A stretch of 64,000 nt of DNA from DASSUW01 sp963803335 (GTDB lineage Bacteria; Actinomycetota; Thermoleophilia; Solirubrobacterales; Solirubrobacteraceae): NCBI GenBank assembly GCA_963803335.1, contig CAWDME010000005.1, forward strand, positions 1-64,000, in the 5' to 3' direction. The notes beneath the pieces are model-generated. The model had not been told where the DNA came from and ran no database searches. It saw only the letters and a list, made by a program, of their open reading frames with translations. Every line of letters starts with the position of its first letter. Positions within the stretch are counted from its first letter, which is position 1. The position numbers were made by a program, and so were the translations under genes. Shown here piece by piece: positions 48,865 to 57,203 of the stretch.

Positions 48865-50037
48865 GTGACCGAATCCAAGCGTGCGACCCGTATCGCCCGG
48901 TACCACACGCGTGCGCGCGAGCGCGGCGTGAACCCGATCGTGTACTGGATCTCGCGGGCGATCCTGCAGCCGTTCTTCCACCTCTACTTCCGCCTGTCGC
49001 GCATCGGCCGGGAGCACATCCCGGAATCCGGACCGGTCATCTTCGCCTCGAACCACCGCTCGTTCCTGGACCCCTTCATCATGGGCGTCTGCTCGCGGCG
49101 GCCGATCTACTACGTCGCCAAGCGCGAGATCTTCGCCAACCCGTTCGTGGCCTGGTTCGTCGGCTCGCTCGGCGCGTTCCCGGTGCACCGCGGCGCGGGT
49201 GACGCGGACATGCTCGAGACCGCGCGCGCGATCCTCGCTCGCGGTGACCAGGTGCTGATGTTCCCAGAGGGCACGCGGACCCGGCCAGGCGCACTCGGGC
49301 GCCCCAAGCGCGGCATCGGCCGCCTGGCGCTCGAGACCGGCGCCCCGGTCGTGCCGGTGGCGATGATCGGCACGGAGGCCGTCCGCAAGGGCTGGCGGAT
49401 CCGCCCGCACAAGATCCGGGTCCGCATCGGGAGCCCGCTCAGCTTCCCGAAGGTCGACGAGGTCTCGCCGCAGCTCGCCGGCGCGGTCACCGACCGCATC
49501 TGGCCGAACGTGATGCTGCAGTGGGAGTGGCTGGGCGGCCTGCCGCCGCTGCGCCGCGCCGCCGTCGTCGGCGACGGCGCCTGGGCCGCGACGATCGCCG
49601 GGGCACTGCGCCGGGCGAAGATCGAGGTCGACCAGGTGGGTGCCGCGTCGGACCACTCACGTCACGACCTTGTCTGCTTCGCCGTGCCCGGCGCTGACCT
49701 GCCCGCCGCCGTCGAGGCGCACGCGGCAGGGATCACGCCGCGCACCGGCGTGCTCGTCGCCGTTCCCGACCTGCTGCCCGATGGCACGTTGCCGACCGCG
49801 TACGTCTCCGAGCACGTCTCGGCGTGGGCGTTCGGCGCCCTCGCCGGCGACACCGAGCTCGAGCGCGGCGCGGCCGTGACGCTCGCCGCCGACGACGTCG
49901 CGTTCGCCCGCCAGGTTGGCGACGCGCTCGGCGCCGCGGGCCTGAAGGTGACCAAGACGCCGCTGGCGGATTTCCGACGTGCGAAGACGGGCCGGTTCGC
50001 GCCGGCGGAGACGACGGGTGCGGGCCGCGCGGCCTGA
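48865..50037 (+). CDS. Fusion: PlsC-type acyltransferase + GpsA-like Rossmann domain
   Basis: 390 residues from GTG 48865. Residues about 25-230 are a 1-acylglycerol-3-phosphate acyltransferase (NHRSFLD catalytic H-x4-D, GAFPVHRG, FPEGTRTRPG, PVVPVAMIG). Residues about 235-380 resemble the N-terminal domain of NAD-dependent glycerol-3-phosphate dehydrogenase: AAVVGDGAWAATIAGALRRA (degenerate GxGxxG), DLVCFAVPGADLPAAVEAH and a GPSxA-like segment. The GpsA C-terminal catalytic domain is absent. The second domain may sense NAD(P) or substrate. It probably acts in phosphatidic acid synthesis at the membrane. Confidence 0.78.
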   Translation: MTESKRATRIARYHTRARERGVNPIVYWISRAILQPFFHLYFRLSRIGREHIPESGPVIFASNHRSFLDPFIMGVCSRRPIYYVAKREIFANPFVAWFVGSLGAFPVHRGAGDADMLETARAILARGDQVLMFPEGTRTRPGALGRPKRGIGRLALETGAPVVPVAMIGTEAVRKGWRIRPHKIRVRIGSPLSFPKVDEVSPQLAGAVTDRIWPNVMLQWEWLGGLPPLRRAAVVGDGAWAATIAGALRRAKIEVDQVGAASDHSRHDLVCFAVPGADLPAAVEAHAAGITPRTGVLVAVPDLLPDGTLPTAYVSEHVSAWAFGALAGDTELERGAAVTLAADDVAFARQVGDALGAAGLKVTKTPLADFRRAKTGRFAPAETTGAGRAA

Positions 50038-50055
50038 AGGTAGCCTCCATGCGTC

Positions 50056-50616
50056 ATGGCCGCGGCATCGGACTCCGCCCGCGAGGACAAGGCCAAGCTC
50101 GACGCCGCGTTCACCGAGCTGTACAAGGCCCACCTTCGCGACGTCTACTCGTACTCGTACTACCGGGTGGGCAACCACCACGATGCCGAGGACCTCACCG
50201 AGCAGACGTTCCTGCAGGCCTACCGGCACTTCGAGCGCGCGCAGCGCGAATCGAAGGGGCGGCCGCTGCGGCCGTGGCTGATCCGCATTGCGCACAACCT
50301 CGCGGCCAACTACTACCGCGACCGCTCGCGGCGGCCGCAGACCACGATCGACGACGCGGGCGCCCTTCCGGAGCTCCACACGACCGAGGGGCTCGTGGAG
50401 GATCGCGAGGACCTCGGTCGTATTCTCGAATGTGTGCGGCAGCTTCCGGACGACCGGCGGGAGGCGCTGATCATGCGCTTTGCGCTCGGCATGGACAATC
50501 GCGAGATCGCGCGGGCGCTGGGCCGGACCGATGGCGCCACCAAGGTCCTGATTCATCGCGCGATCCGGCAGCTGGAGGAACTGGTTGGCGCCGAGGCGGG
50601 TACTGAGACGTCATGA
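50056..50616 (+). CDS. ECF-type RNA polymerase sigma factor
   Basis: 186 residues. Region 2 holds DVYSYSYYRVGNHHDAEDLTEQTFLQAYRHFE (core DAEDLTEQTF), and region 4 DNREIARALGRTDGATKVLIHRAIRQL. Leaderless features: TAGCCT ends 9 nt before the ATG. The stop overlaps the small membrane protein gene by 4 nt, the usual layout for a sigma/anti-sigma pair. Confidence 0.9.
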   Translation: MAAASDSAREDKAKLDAAFTELYKAHLRDVYSYSYYRVGNHHDAEDLTEQTFLQAYRHFERAQRESKGRPLRPWLIRIAHNLAANYYRDRSRRPQTTIDDAGALPELHTTEGLVEDREDLGRILECVRQLPDDRREALIMRFALGMDNREIARALGRTDGATKVLIHRAIRQLEELVGAEAGTETS

Positions 50617-50975
50617 GCACCTGGGACTTCGAAGCACGACTGCGCGAGGCGCTCGCGCCGGTGGATCCGCCGGCCGATCTCGAGCCGCGGTTGGAGATGA
50701 CGCTCGGGTCGCTCGTCGAGATGGCGGCCGACGAGCTGGAGGCCTGGGAGTTGGGGGCGATGAGGGATCCGCGCAACTGGCCGCGGACCGTGCTCGGCCC
50801 GGCAGCCGCGGTTGTGGTGGGGACCGGCGCCGCCGCCGGCCTCGTGATCCTGCGCACGCGCAGCCGGCGCCACAAGCGCCGCGCCCAGGCCCGCGGCGCG
50901 CTCGATCTCGCGGAGCGCACGCTCCGTGATGCTGCGCGCGAGGCGATGCGCGTCTTCGACGACATCGGTCGCTGA
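50613..50975 (+). CDS. Small membrane protein, possible atypical anti-sigma factor
   Basis: 120 residues: an N-terminal acidic helical segment (about 1-45), one membrane helix (about 60-80, LGPAAAVVVGTGAAAGLVIL) and a basic helical tail. It lacks the HxxxCxxC zinc motif of classic anti-sigma domains. The ATGA overlap with the sigma gene and the single-span topology are the reasons to suspect a sigma-binding role; nothing else shows it. Confidence 0.65.
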   Translation: MSTWDFEARLREALAPVDPPADLEPRLEMTLGSLVEMAADELEAWELGAMRDPRNWPRTVLGPAAAVVVGTGAAAGLVILRTRSRRHKRRAQARGALDLAERTLRDAAREAMRVFDDIGR

Positions 50976-51023
50976 CTCACTTCAGGCGTTTACCCCGGCT
51001 GGGTAGGGCGGCTGGGTTTGGGC

Positions 51024-51094
51024 CTCCGTGCGAGGCGGGGTCGATCTTGCCTCCCTCAATGCCGCAGTTCGCCCGCGCCAGCGGGCGCACGGAG
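51024..51094. other. Nested inverted repeats before the second ECF gene
   Basis: CTCCGTGCG (51024-51032) pairs with 51086-51094, and GCCCGC (51071-51076) with GCGGGC (51081-51086) inside. This may terminate the upstream pair or fold in the leader of the next gene. No -35/-10 pair was recognised in this 165-bp gap. Confidence 0.35.
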
Positions 51095-51140
51095 CCGAGG
51101 GGGTGTGATCCGGTCTCGCGCCTGATACGAAGTACCGGCC

Positions 51141-51716
51141 ATGGGGCAAGACCTGCGCTCTCTGGCCGACGAGGACGTGATGCAGCTCGTGCGTCACGGA
51201 GACGCGCGGGCCTTCGAGATCGTCTACGAGCGCCACTCGGCGGCCGCCTTCTCGCTCGCCTACCGGATGATGGGCACGCGCGCGGGCGCCGAGGACGTGA
51301 CGCAGGACGCCTTCCTGTCGCTGTGGCGCTCCGGCGCCCGTTATGACCGCGCGCGCGGGTCGGTGCGGACCTGGGTGCTCGGCATCGTCCACCACCGCGC
51401 GATCGACGCCCTGCGCCGCGCGACCGTGCACGACCGCCGCCGCGCGGGCGACGAGGGCATCGAGGAGCGCTTCGAGGCCGCCGAGCGCACCGACGTGGAG
51501 GCCGCCCGCCGCGAGGAAGCGGGTACCGTCCGCGGCGCGCTGGAGACGCTCCCGGCCGACCAGTGCCAGGTGATCGAGCTCGCGTACTTCGGCGGCTTCA
51601 CGCACACGGAGATCGCCGAGATGCTCGAAGCGCCGGTTGGCACCATCAAGGGACGCATGCGGCTCGGATTGAAGAAGATGCGCGCGCAGCTCGGAGAAGG
51701 CCAGGTGGCGATATGA
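51141..51716 (+). CDS. ECF-type RNA polymerase sigma factor, SigK-like
   Basis: 191 residues. Region 2: AFEIVYERHSAAAFSLAYRMMGTRAGAEDVTQDAFLSLWR (core AEDVTQDAFLSLW). Region 4: LPADQCQVIELAYFGGFTHTEIAEMLEAPVGTIKGRMRLGL (core HTEIAEMLEAPVGTIKGR), typical of the SigK/ECF19 group with RskA-type anti-sigma factors. The stop overlaps the anti-sigma gene by 4 nt. Confidence 0.93.
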   Translation: MGQDLRSLADEDVMQLVRHGDARAFEIVYERHSAAAFSLAYRMMGTRAGAEDVTQDAFLSLWRSGARYDRARGSVRTWVLGIVHHRAIDALRRATVHDRRRAGDEGIEERFEAAERTDVEAARREEAGTVRGALETLPADQCQVIELAYFGGFTHTEIAEMLEAPVGTIKGRMRLGLKKMRAQLGEGQVAI

Positions 51717-52408
51717 CGCCCGACCACGACCGCTGGGCCGACGCCGCCGGCGCCTACGTGCTCGACGCGATGCCCGCACTGGAGCGGCAGGAGTTCGAGA
51801 CCCATCTCGCCGCGTGCCCGGCCTGCCAGGCCGAGGTCGACGAGCTGCGGCCGGCGGCCGAGGCGCTGCCGATGGCCTCGCCGCCGATGCTCCCGCCCGC
51901 CGCCCTCAAGGACCGCATCATGGCCGAGGTCGAGCGTGAGGCCGCGCTGCTCGCGCAGGCCGGGCCGGCGGCCGACCGGCCGCTGCGCGAGCGGCGGCGC
52001 TTTCGCTTCTCGCTGGGCGGCTGGCGGCTCGCGCCGGTGGCGGCGGCGCTCCTGATCGTGGGCGCGGTGGCGGGTTTCGCGCTGCGCGGAGGCGACAGCA
52101 CGCAGACGTTCTCGGCCGGCCCGAACGCGCAGGTCCAGGTGCACGGCGAGAAGGCCACGTTCGTGGCGCAGAAGATGCAGGCGCCGCCCCAGGGCCGCGT
52201 CTACGAGGTCTGGGTCGTGCCGAAGGGGGCGAACCCGGACGACGCCCGCCCGACGAACGTGCTCTTCGTGCCGCGCGGCAACGGCTCGGCCGAGGCGGCG
52301 ATCCCCGGATCGGCGTCCGACATCCAGCGCGTGATGGTCAGCGACGAGCCGCCCGGCGGGTCGGACAAGCCGACCGGCGAGGTCATCGCCGACGCCGATC
52401 TCTCTTAA
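51713..52408 (+). CDS. RskA-type zinc anti-sigma factor
   Basis: 231 residues. The N-terminal zinc anti-sigma domain has AAGAYVLDAMPALERQEFETHLAACPAC, with the HxxxCxxC motif at about 33-40. One membrane helix (about 102-122) leads to an extracytoplasmic RskA domain ending in PPGGSDKPTGEVIADA. In this family, regulated proteolysis of the anti-sigma factor frees the sigma. Notably a rhomboid protease gene follows 41 nt downstream, though site-2 proteases are the known final protease. Confidence 0.9.
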   Translation: MTPDHDRWADAAGAYVLDAMPALERQEFETHLAACPACQAEVDELRPAAEALPMASPPMLPPAALKDRIMAEVEREAALLAQAGPAADRPLRERRRFRFSLGGWRLAPVAAALLIVGAVAGFALRGGDSTQTFSAGPNAQVQVHGEKATFVAQKMQAPPQGRVYEVWVVPKGANPDDARPTNVLFVPRGNGSAEAAIPGSASDIQRVMVSDEPPGGSDKPTGEVIADADLS

Positions 52409-52449
52409 AGGGCGTCTATAAGAAGCCTTGGTAGCGTCAGGCGCCGTCG

Positions 52450-53277
52450 ATGGCCGTCTGCTACCGCCACCCCAACCGCGAGACGCGCGTGTCGTGCTCG
52501 AACTGCGGCAACCCGATCTGCCCGGACTGCATGACGGCGACGCCGGTCGGCATGCGCTGCCCGGAGTGCTCGCGCCAGAAGACCCCGGTGCGCACGATGC
52601 GCAACATCTACGCCGAGCCGACGGCGACGTACGTGCTGATCGGGATCAACGTCCTGCTGTGGCTCGGCGTGCTCATGTCCGGCGGCGGCACGAGCCGGGT
52701 CTACATCGACCTCGGCCTCGTCGGCTCGGCCACGTTCCAGGGCGATCCGATCGGCGTCGCGAACGGCGAGGTCTACCGGCTGGTCACGGGCGCGTTCCTG
52801 CACGACCCGAGCAACCCGCTGCACCTGTTCTTCAACATGTACATCCTCTACTGGCTCGGGACGATGCTCGAGCCGGTGCTCGGGCACGTGCGCTTCGTGG
52901 CGCTGTACTTCGCGTCGCTGTTCGCCGGCGCGTTCGGCGCGCTGGTCGCCTCGCCGCACGGCCTGACCGTCGGCGCGTCGGGCGCGGTGTTCGGCCTGAT
53001 GGCGGCCGCGTTCGTGTTCCAGCGGGCGCGCGGGATCGACCCGTGGCGATCGGGACTGGGGCCGGTGATCCTGTTCAACCTCGCGCTGCCGTTCCTGTTC
53101 CCCAACCTCAACATCTCGATCGGCGGCCACATCGGCGGGCTGATCGGCGGCGCGATCGCGGCCCTTGCGCTCGAATGGATCGGCACGCGCCGCCGCGGGG
53201 ATCTGCTGCCCGTGCTCGCATGCGTTGCCGTCGCCGCCGTGTCGGTCGTCGGCGCCCTCAGCGTCGCCTCCGGCTGA
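52450..53277 (+). CDS. Rhomboid-family intramembrane serine protease with N-terminal zinc motif
   Basis: 275 residues. An N-terminal B-box-like zinc module (C4, H7, C16, C19, C24, C27, C36, C39: CYRHP...CSNCGNPICPDCM...CPEC) is followed by six or seven membrane helices. The catalytic serine is in GASGAVFG and the histidine in IGGHIGGLIGG; HLFFNMY holds the conserved Asn. Both catalytic residues are present, so it should be active. TAGCGT 12 nt before the ATG may be a -10. Confidence 0.9.
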   Translation: MAVCYRHPNRETRVSCSNCGNPICPDCMTATPVGMRCPECSRQKTPVRTMRNIYAEPTATYVLIGINVLLWLGVLMSGGGTSRVYIDLGLVGSATFQGDPIGVANGEVYRLVTGAFLHDPSNPLHLFFNMYILYWLGTMLEPVLGHVRFVALYFASLFAGAFGALVASPHGLTVGASGAVFGLMAAAFVFQRARGIDPWRSGLGPVILFNLALPFLFPNLNISIGGHIGGLIGGAIAALALEWIGTRRRGDLLPVLACVAVAAVSVVGALSVASG

Positions 53278-53295
53278 CCTGGCAAGCTACGCGGC

Positions 53296-54360
53296 ATGGC
53301 CGCAGCGCGGCACCGCTGGCTGCCGTTCGGTGACCCGTCCCGCGGCCGGCGGCTCGTCAAGGTCCTGGCGTGGCTTGCGGGCGTCGTGGTCGTCGTCGCG
53401 CTGCTCGAGCTGCTCGGCGTCGATGTGCGCGGCTGGCTGGACAGCATGTGGGACTCGCTCACCGGGATCGGCCTCGGCTACCTGGTCGCCGGCTGGACGC
53501 TGCAGACGGCGCAGACCACGCTCACGGCGCTGGGCTGGTACTACATCCTCCGCGCCGGCTATCCGCGCGCGCCGGTGCTCTACCGCCAGATCCTGGCGGC
53601 GTACGCCACCGGCGTCGCGCTGAACGGCTTCCTGCCCGCCAACATCGGCACGTTCGTGATGCTGCTGATGTTCGTGGCGATCGTGCCGGGCGCGAACTTC
53701 GCCGGCATCCTCGGCGGCATGCTCGTGCAGAAGATCTTCTTCACGGCGGTCGGCGCGTTCGTCTACGTCTACCTGTTCGCCACCGTGCCGGGCACCTGGG
53801 AGCGCCAGTTCAAGCTGCCGCACGACCACCCGGTCCTGACGCTCGGCATCGTCGCCGGCGGCGTGCTGCTGATCGTCGTGCTCGCGCGGATCTTCCGGCG
53901 CAAGCTGCACGAGCTCGTCAAGAAGGCCGCGCAGGGCGGGGCGATCCTCGCCCACCCGCGCGCGTACCTCGTGCGCGTCGCGCTGCCGTCGTTCGGCGCC
54001 TGGGTGGCCAAGCTCGGGGTGATCGCGGTGTTCCTCGCCGGCTATGGGATCGCGGTGACGTTCCACACCGTGATGTCGGTGGCGGGCGGCAACTCGATCG
54101 CCAACACCGTGTCGGTCACGCCTGGCGGCGTCGGCGTCAACCAGGCCACCAACGTCGCCGCGCTGAACAACGTCACGGACGCTGCGACCGCCACCGCCTA
54201 CTCGCTCGGCCAGCAGCTCGCCGTGACGGCCTGGAACATCGGCTTCGCGGTCGTGATCGTGATCTGGGCGTTCGGCGTGGCCGGCGGCAAGGAGCTCGTC
54301 GGGCAGTCCTACGCCGACGCGAAGGCCAAGGTGGCCGAGCGGCGCGAGGCGCGCGCCTGA
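53296..54360 (+). CDS. Flippase-like membrane protein (UPF0104/LPG synthase TM-region family)
   Basis: 354 residues with about seven or eight membrane helices. The motifs GVALNGFLPANIGTFVML and NTVSVTPGGVGVNQ match the lysylphosphatidylglycerol synthetase transmembrane region family, members of which move lipid-linked molecules. The soluble aminoacyl-transferase domain of MprF is absent. 18 nt after the rhomboid gene. Function in this organism is unknown. Confidence 0.78.
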   Translation: MAAARHRWLPFGDPSRGRRLVKVLAWLAGVVVVVALLELLGVDVRGWLDSMWDSLTGIGLGYLVAGWTLQTAQTTLTALGWYYILRAGYPRAPVLYRQILAAYATGVALNGFLPANIGTFVMLLMFVAIVPGANFAGILGGMLVQKIFFTAVGAFVYVYLFATVPGTWERQFKLPHDHPVLTLGIVAGGVLLIVVLARIFRRKLHELVKKAAQGGAILAHPRAYLVRVALPSFGAWVAKLGVIAVFLAGYGIAVTFHTVMSVAGGNSIANTVSVTPGGVGVNQATNVAALNNVTDAATATAYSLGQQLAVTAWNIGFAVVIVIWAFGVAGGKELVGQSYADAKAKVAERREARA

Positions 54361-54435
54361 AGGGTGCTCGCAACCCTCGTCGCAGGCGTGGGCGCACCAT
54401 TGCCGCGCCGGGGACCGGAGGCGAGGCTCGTGCCC

Positions 54436-54957
54436 ATGAGCGACACGTTGTATGTGCTGGCCGCGTCCTACGACCACGTCGAGGACGCGCTGGCCGAGTA
54501 CGAGGCGATCGAGGTGGCGTACCGCCACGTCGGGTCCACGCACGACTTCGACGCAGCCGTCGTCGCCAAGGACGACGCGGGCAAGGTCGACGTCGTGCGC
54601 CGGCACGAGGAGCAGAAGCGCCACGGCGCCGCGGTGGGCCTCAACTGGGGGCTCGCGATCGGGGCGGTGGCGGCGCTGTTCCCGGCCATCGGGATCGTCG
54701 GCGGCCTCGCCGCCGGCGGCGGCGCCGGCGCGCTGCTCGGCGCGATGGCCGGACACGCCAGCGGTGGGATGACGAGCGACGACCTCAAGGCGCTCGGCGA
54801 GGTCCTGGACGGCGGCGACGCCGGACTGATCGTCGTCTACGCAGCGGACATGGCGGATCGGGTGATGACGAGCGTCAACGCCGCCTCTCGCAAGGTCTCG
54901 GCGACGACGACGGTGACGGCCGACCAGCTCGCTGCCGACCTGCGCGCGCACGCGTGA
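54436..54957 (+). CDS. DUF1269-like membrane stress protein
   Basis: 173 residues from ATG 54436 (an earlier GTG at 54364 gives an unlikely leader). The N-terminal half (YVLAASYDHVEDALAEYEAIE, VAKDDAGKVDVVRRHE) and a Gly/Ala-rich glycine-zipper-like hydrophobic region (GLAIGAVAALFPAIGIVGGLAAGGGAGAL, key GGLAAGGGAGALLGA) are those of DUF1269/DUF6325 proteins. Role unknown. GTGA overlap with the phospholipase D gene. Confidence 0.75.
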   Translation: MSDTLYVLAASYDHVEDALAEYEAIEVAYRHVGSTHDFDAAVVAKDDAGKVDVVRRHEEQKRHGAAVGLNWGLAIGAVAALFPAIGIVGGLAAGGGAGALLGAMAGHASGGMTSDDLKALGEVLDGGDAGLIVVYAADMADRVMTSVNAASRKVSATTTVTADQLAADLRAHA

Positions 54958-56189
54958 GGATCGTCTGGGCGACCGCCGCGGCGGTCGCCCTGCTGGCTGC
55001 CGCCCATCGCCGCGTGCTCGGGATCGCGCACCGCCCGAGCTGGCCGCCGGCCGCCGACGCGGTGCCGCCGGCCGGCGCCCGCGCCGCGACCGAGGCGTTC
55101 GCCGGCGGCCCGCGTGACACGCTGCCGTTCGCCTGGTCGACGGCGGCCACGATCGACCCGTGGGCCGACGGCGTCAACTTCTTCCCGAAGATCTTCGCCG
55201 ACGTCGAGGCCGCGCGGTCGTCAGTCCACATCCTCATGTTCGGCTGGCGCGAGGGCGACGTCGGCATGCGGATGGCCGCGCTGCTCGAGCGCAAGCTGGC
55301 CGAAGGCGTCGAGGTGCGGGCGCTCGTCGACGGCTTCGGCTCGCGCCCGCACGGCGCCGCGCGCGATATGTACGACGGTCTCGCGCGCGCCGGCGCGCAG
55401 ATCGTGGTCAACGACATCCGGCGCTCGTACGGCCGCGTCGACCACCGCAAGCTCTACGTGCTCGACGGCGCCGTGGCCTGGACCGGCGGAGCGGGCATCG
55501 AGGACCACTTCCAGGACGGGCGCTTCCACGACGTGATGGTGCGCGTCACCGGCGACGTCGTCCGCCAGGCGCAGGCGGCCTTCCTGACGAGCTTCCGCGG
55601 CCACGGCGGGTCGCCGGCCGCCGACCTCGCGCACCTGTTCCCCGCGCCCGCCGATGCCGGCGCGGTGCCCGTGGCGCTCGCGCAGGTGGTCCCGGGCGGC
55701 TTCGTGGCGGCGGCCGAGGCGATCCGCGAGCAGATCGACGCCGCGCGCGAGCGGCTCGACGTGATGAACCCCTACCTCACCGACCCCGACATGGTCGCGC
55801 GGATCGTCGCCGCCGCCCGCCGTGGCGTGCGCGTGCGGGTCGTCGTGTCCGAGCAGTCGAACAGCGCCCTGGCAACCGCCGCACTGCGCCACCGCTACGC
55901 CGAGCTGCTCGCCGCCGGCGTCGAGGTGTTCGAGCTCCCGAACACGGTCGTGCACGCCAAGGTCGTGGTCGCCGACGACATCGCCAGCTTCGGCACCGTC
56001 AACCTCGACGCCTGGGCGCTCTACCGCAACTGGGAGATCATGCTCATCGCCCGCAGCGCCGAGACTGCCGCGCTGCTGCGCGAGCGGCTGTTCGAGCCCG
56101 ACATCGTGCACTCCGGGGCCGCCCGCCCGCCCGCGGGGATCCGCCGCTTCGAGAGCGCGCTGGCGGACAAGCTCACGTACTACCTATAG
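54954..56189 (+). CDS. Phospholipase D-type cardiolipin synthase-like protein
   Basis: 411 residues. An N-terminal hydrophobic segment (about 4-20, short anchor or signal) is followed by two HKD motifs: HRKLYVLDG with a following GG, and HAKVVVADD with GTVNLD. This layout is of ClsA/ClsB-type phosphatidyltransferases. Starts at GTG 54954, overlapping the previous gene by 4 nt. Cardiolipin synthesis is the likely role but a phospholipase or nuclease is not excluded. Convergent with the following gene (6-nt overlap). Confidence 0.85.
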   Translation: MRIVWATAAAVALLAAAHRRVLGIAHRPSWPPAADAVPPAGARAATEAFAGGPRDTLPFAWSTAATIDPWADGVNFFPKIFADVEAARSSVHILMFGWREGDVGMRMAALLERKLAEGVEVRALVDGFGSRPHGAARDMYDGLARAGAQIVVNDIRRSYGRVDHRKLYVLDGAVAWTGGAGIEDHFQDGRFHDVMVRVTGDVVRQAQAAFLTSFRGHGGSPAADLAHLFPAPADAGAVPVALAQVVPGGFVAAAEAIREQIDAARERLDVMNPYLTDPDMVARIVAAARRGVRVRVVVSEQSNSALATAALRHRYAELLAAGVEVFELPNTVVHAKVVVADDIASFGTVNLDAWALYRNWEIMLIARSAETAALLRERLFEPDIVHSGAARPPAGIRRFESALADKLTYYL

Positions 56190-57074
56190 GGCGATCTCGT
56201 GGACTGTGCCCGGTGCCTCGGGCAGCCGGTCGGGGTGCAGGATGTGCCCGAGCAGCTCGAGGCCCTCGATCAGGCGCGGGCCGGGCCGGGAGAAGTGCGC
56301 CGCGGCGTCGACGGCGACGACGCGGCGGGCGCCGAGCGAGGCGAGCTCGTCGTCGTAGGCGTACGCCTCCTCGAGCGCGCGGTCGGCGTCGTAGCCGCAC
56401 GGCATGACGATCACGACATCCGGCTCGGCCACCCGCACCTCGTCCCAGGTGCGCTGCTCGGAGTGCTCGCCGGCCATGCCCATCAGGTCATCCCCGCCGG
56501 CGTACGCGATCAGCTGCGGCGTCCAGTGGCCGGCGACGAACACCGGGTCGAGCCACTCGAGCGCGACGACCTTCACGGGCTCGGCGCCGCGCACGGCAAG
56601 GCGCACGCGGTCGATCCGGCTCGCGGCGGCCTGCACGAGGTCGACGCCGGCGTCCTTGCTGTCGGTCGCCTGTGCGAGCGTGCGGACGTCGCCGAACACC
56701 TCGCCGACCGTGTGCGGGTCGAGCGAGACCACCGCGGGCTTGGAGTCCAGCCGGTCGGCGATTGCGCGCACGTCGTCGTAGGAGACGGCGCACACCGCGC
56801 AGAGCGCCTGCGTGACGATCAGGTCCGGCTGCAGGCGGCGCAGCGCGGCTTCGTCGAGCTCGTAGATGGACCGGCCCTGCTCGGTCAGCTCACGCACGGC
56901 GCGATCGATCTCTGCGGGCGGCAGGCCGGGGCCGATCACGTCGCGCGTGACCTTGGGCAGATCGAGGACCGCAGCCGGGTAGTCGCACTCGTGGGTGACG
57001 GCGGTAACCTCGTCGCCGACCCCGAGCGCGAACAGCATCTCGGTGGCCGACGGCACGAGCGAGACGATCCGCAT
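56184..57074 (-). CDS. BtuF/FhuD-like cobalamin- or siderophore-binding protein without signal peptide
   Basis: 296 residues of the periplasmic-binding TroA/BtuF superfamily: MRIVSLVPSATEMLFALG, LQPDLIVTQALCAVCAVS, VVALEWLDPVFVAGHW and a C-terminal RPGPRLIEGLELLGHILHP. The N-terminus starts directly at the fold, so it is not exported by Sec and is likely cytoplasmic. Actinobacteria and archaea often have such soluble BtuF-like proteins. No ABC permease is adjacent. Confidence 0.8.
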   Translation of the reverse strand: MRIVSLVPSATEMLFALGVGDEVTAVTHECDYPAAVLDLPKVTRDVIGPGLPPAEIDRAVRELTEQGRSIYELDEAALRRLQPDLIVTQALCAVCAVSYDDVRAIADRLDSKPAVVSLDPHTVGEVFGDVRTLAQATDSKDAGVDLVQAAASRIDRVRLAVRGAEPVKVVALEWLDPVFVAGHWTPQLIAYAGGDDLMGMAGEHSEQRTWDEVRVAEPDVVIVMPCGYDADRALEEAYAYDDELASLGARRVVAVDAAAHFSRPGPRLIEGLELLGHILHPDRLPEAPGTVHEIAL

Positions 57075-57110
57075 CGGGAGACAGGATATGAGCGATGCCC
57101 TCAGCTAGCG

Positions 57111-57125
57111 GGTAGCACCGCTACC
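57111..57125. promoter_or_regulatory. Palindrome GGTAGC-ACC-GCTACC
   Basis: Perfect 6-bp arms around a 3-nt centre in the 129-bp gap between the divergent BtuF-like and CorC genes. Possible operator; the regulator is unknown. Confidence 0.3.
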
Positions 57126-57203
57126 ATTGCGACGTCGCCTGATGAACGACGACGACAGCTCCCGAAGTAGCGCCGCGCTGCGCGCGCGGCCCGCGGATTG
57201 CCG

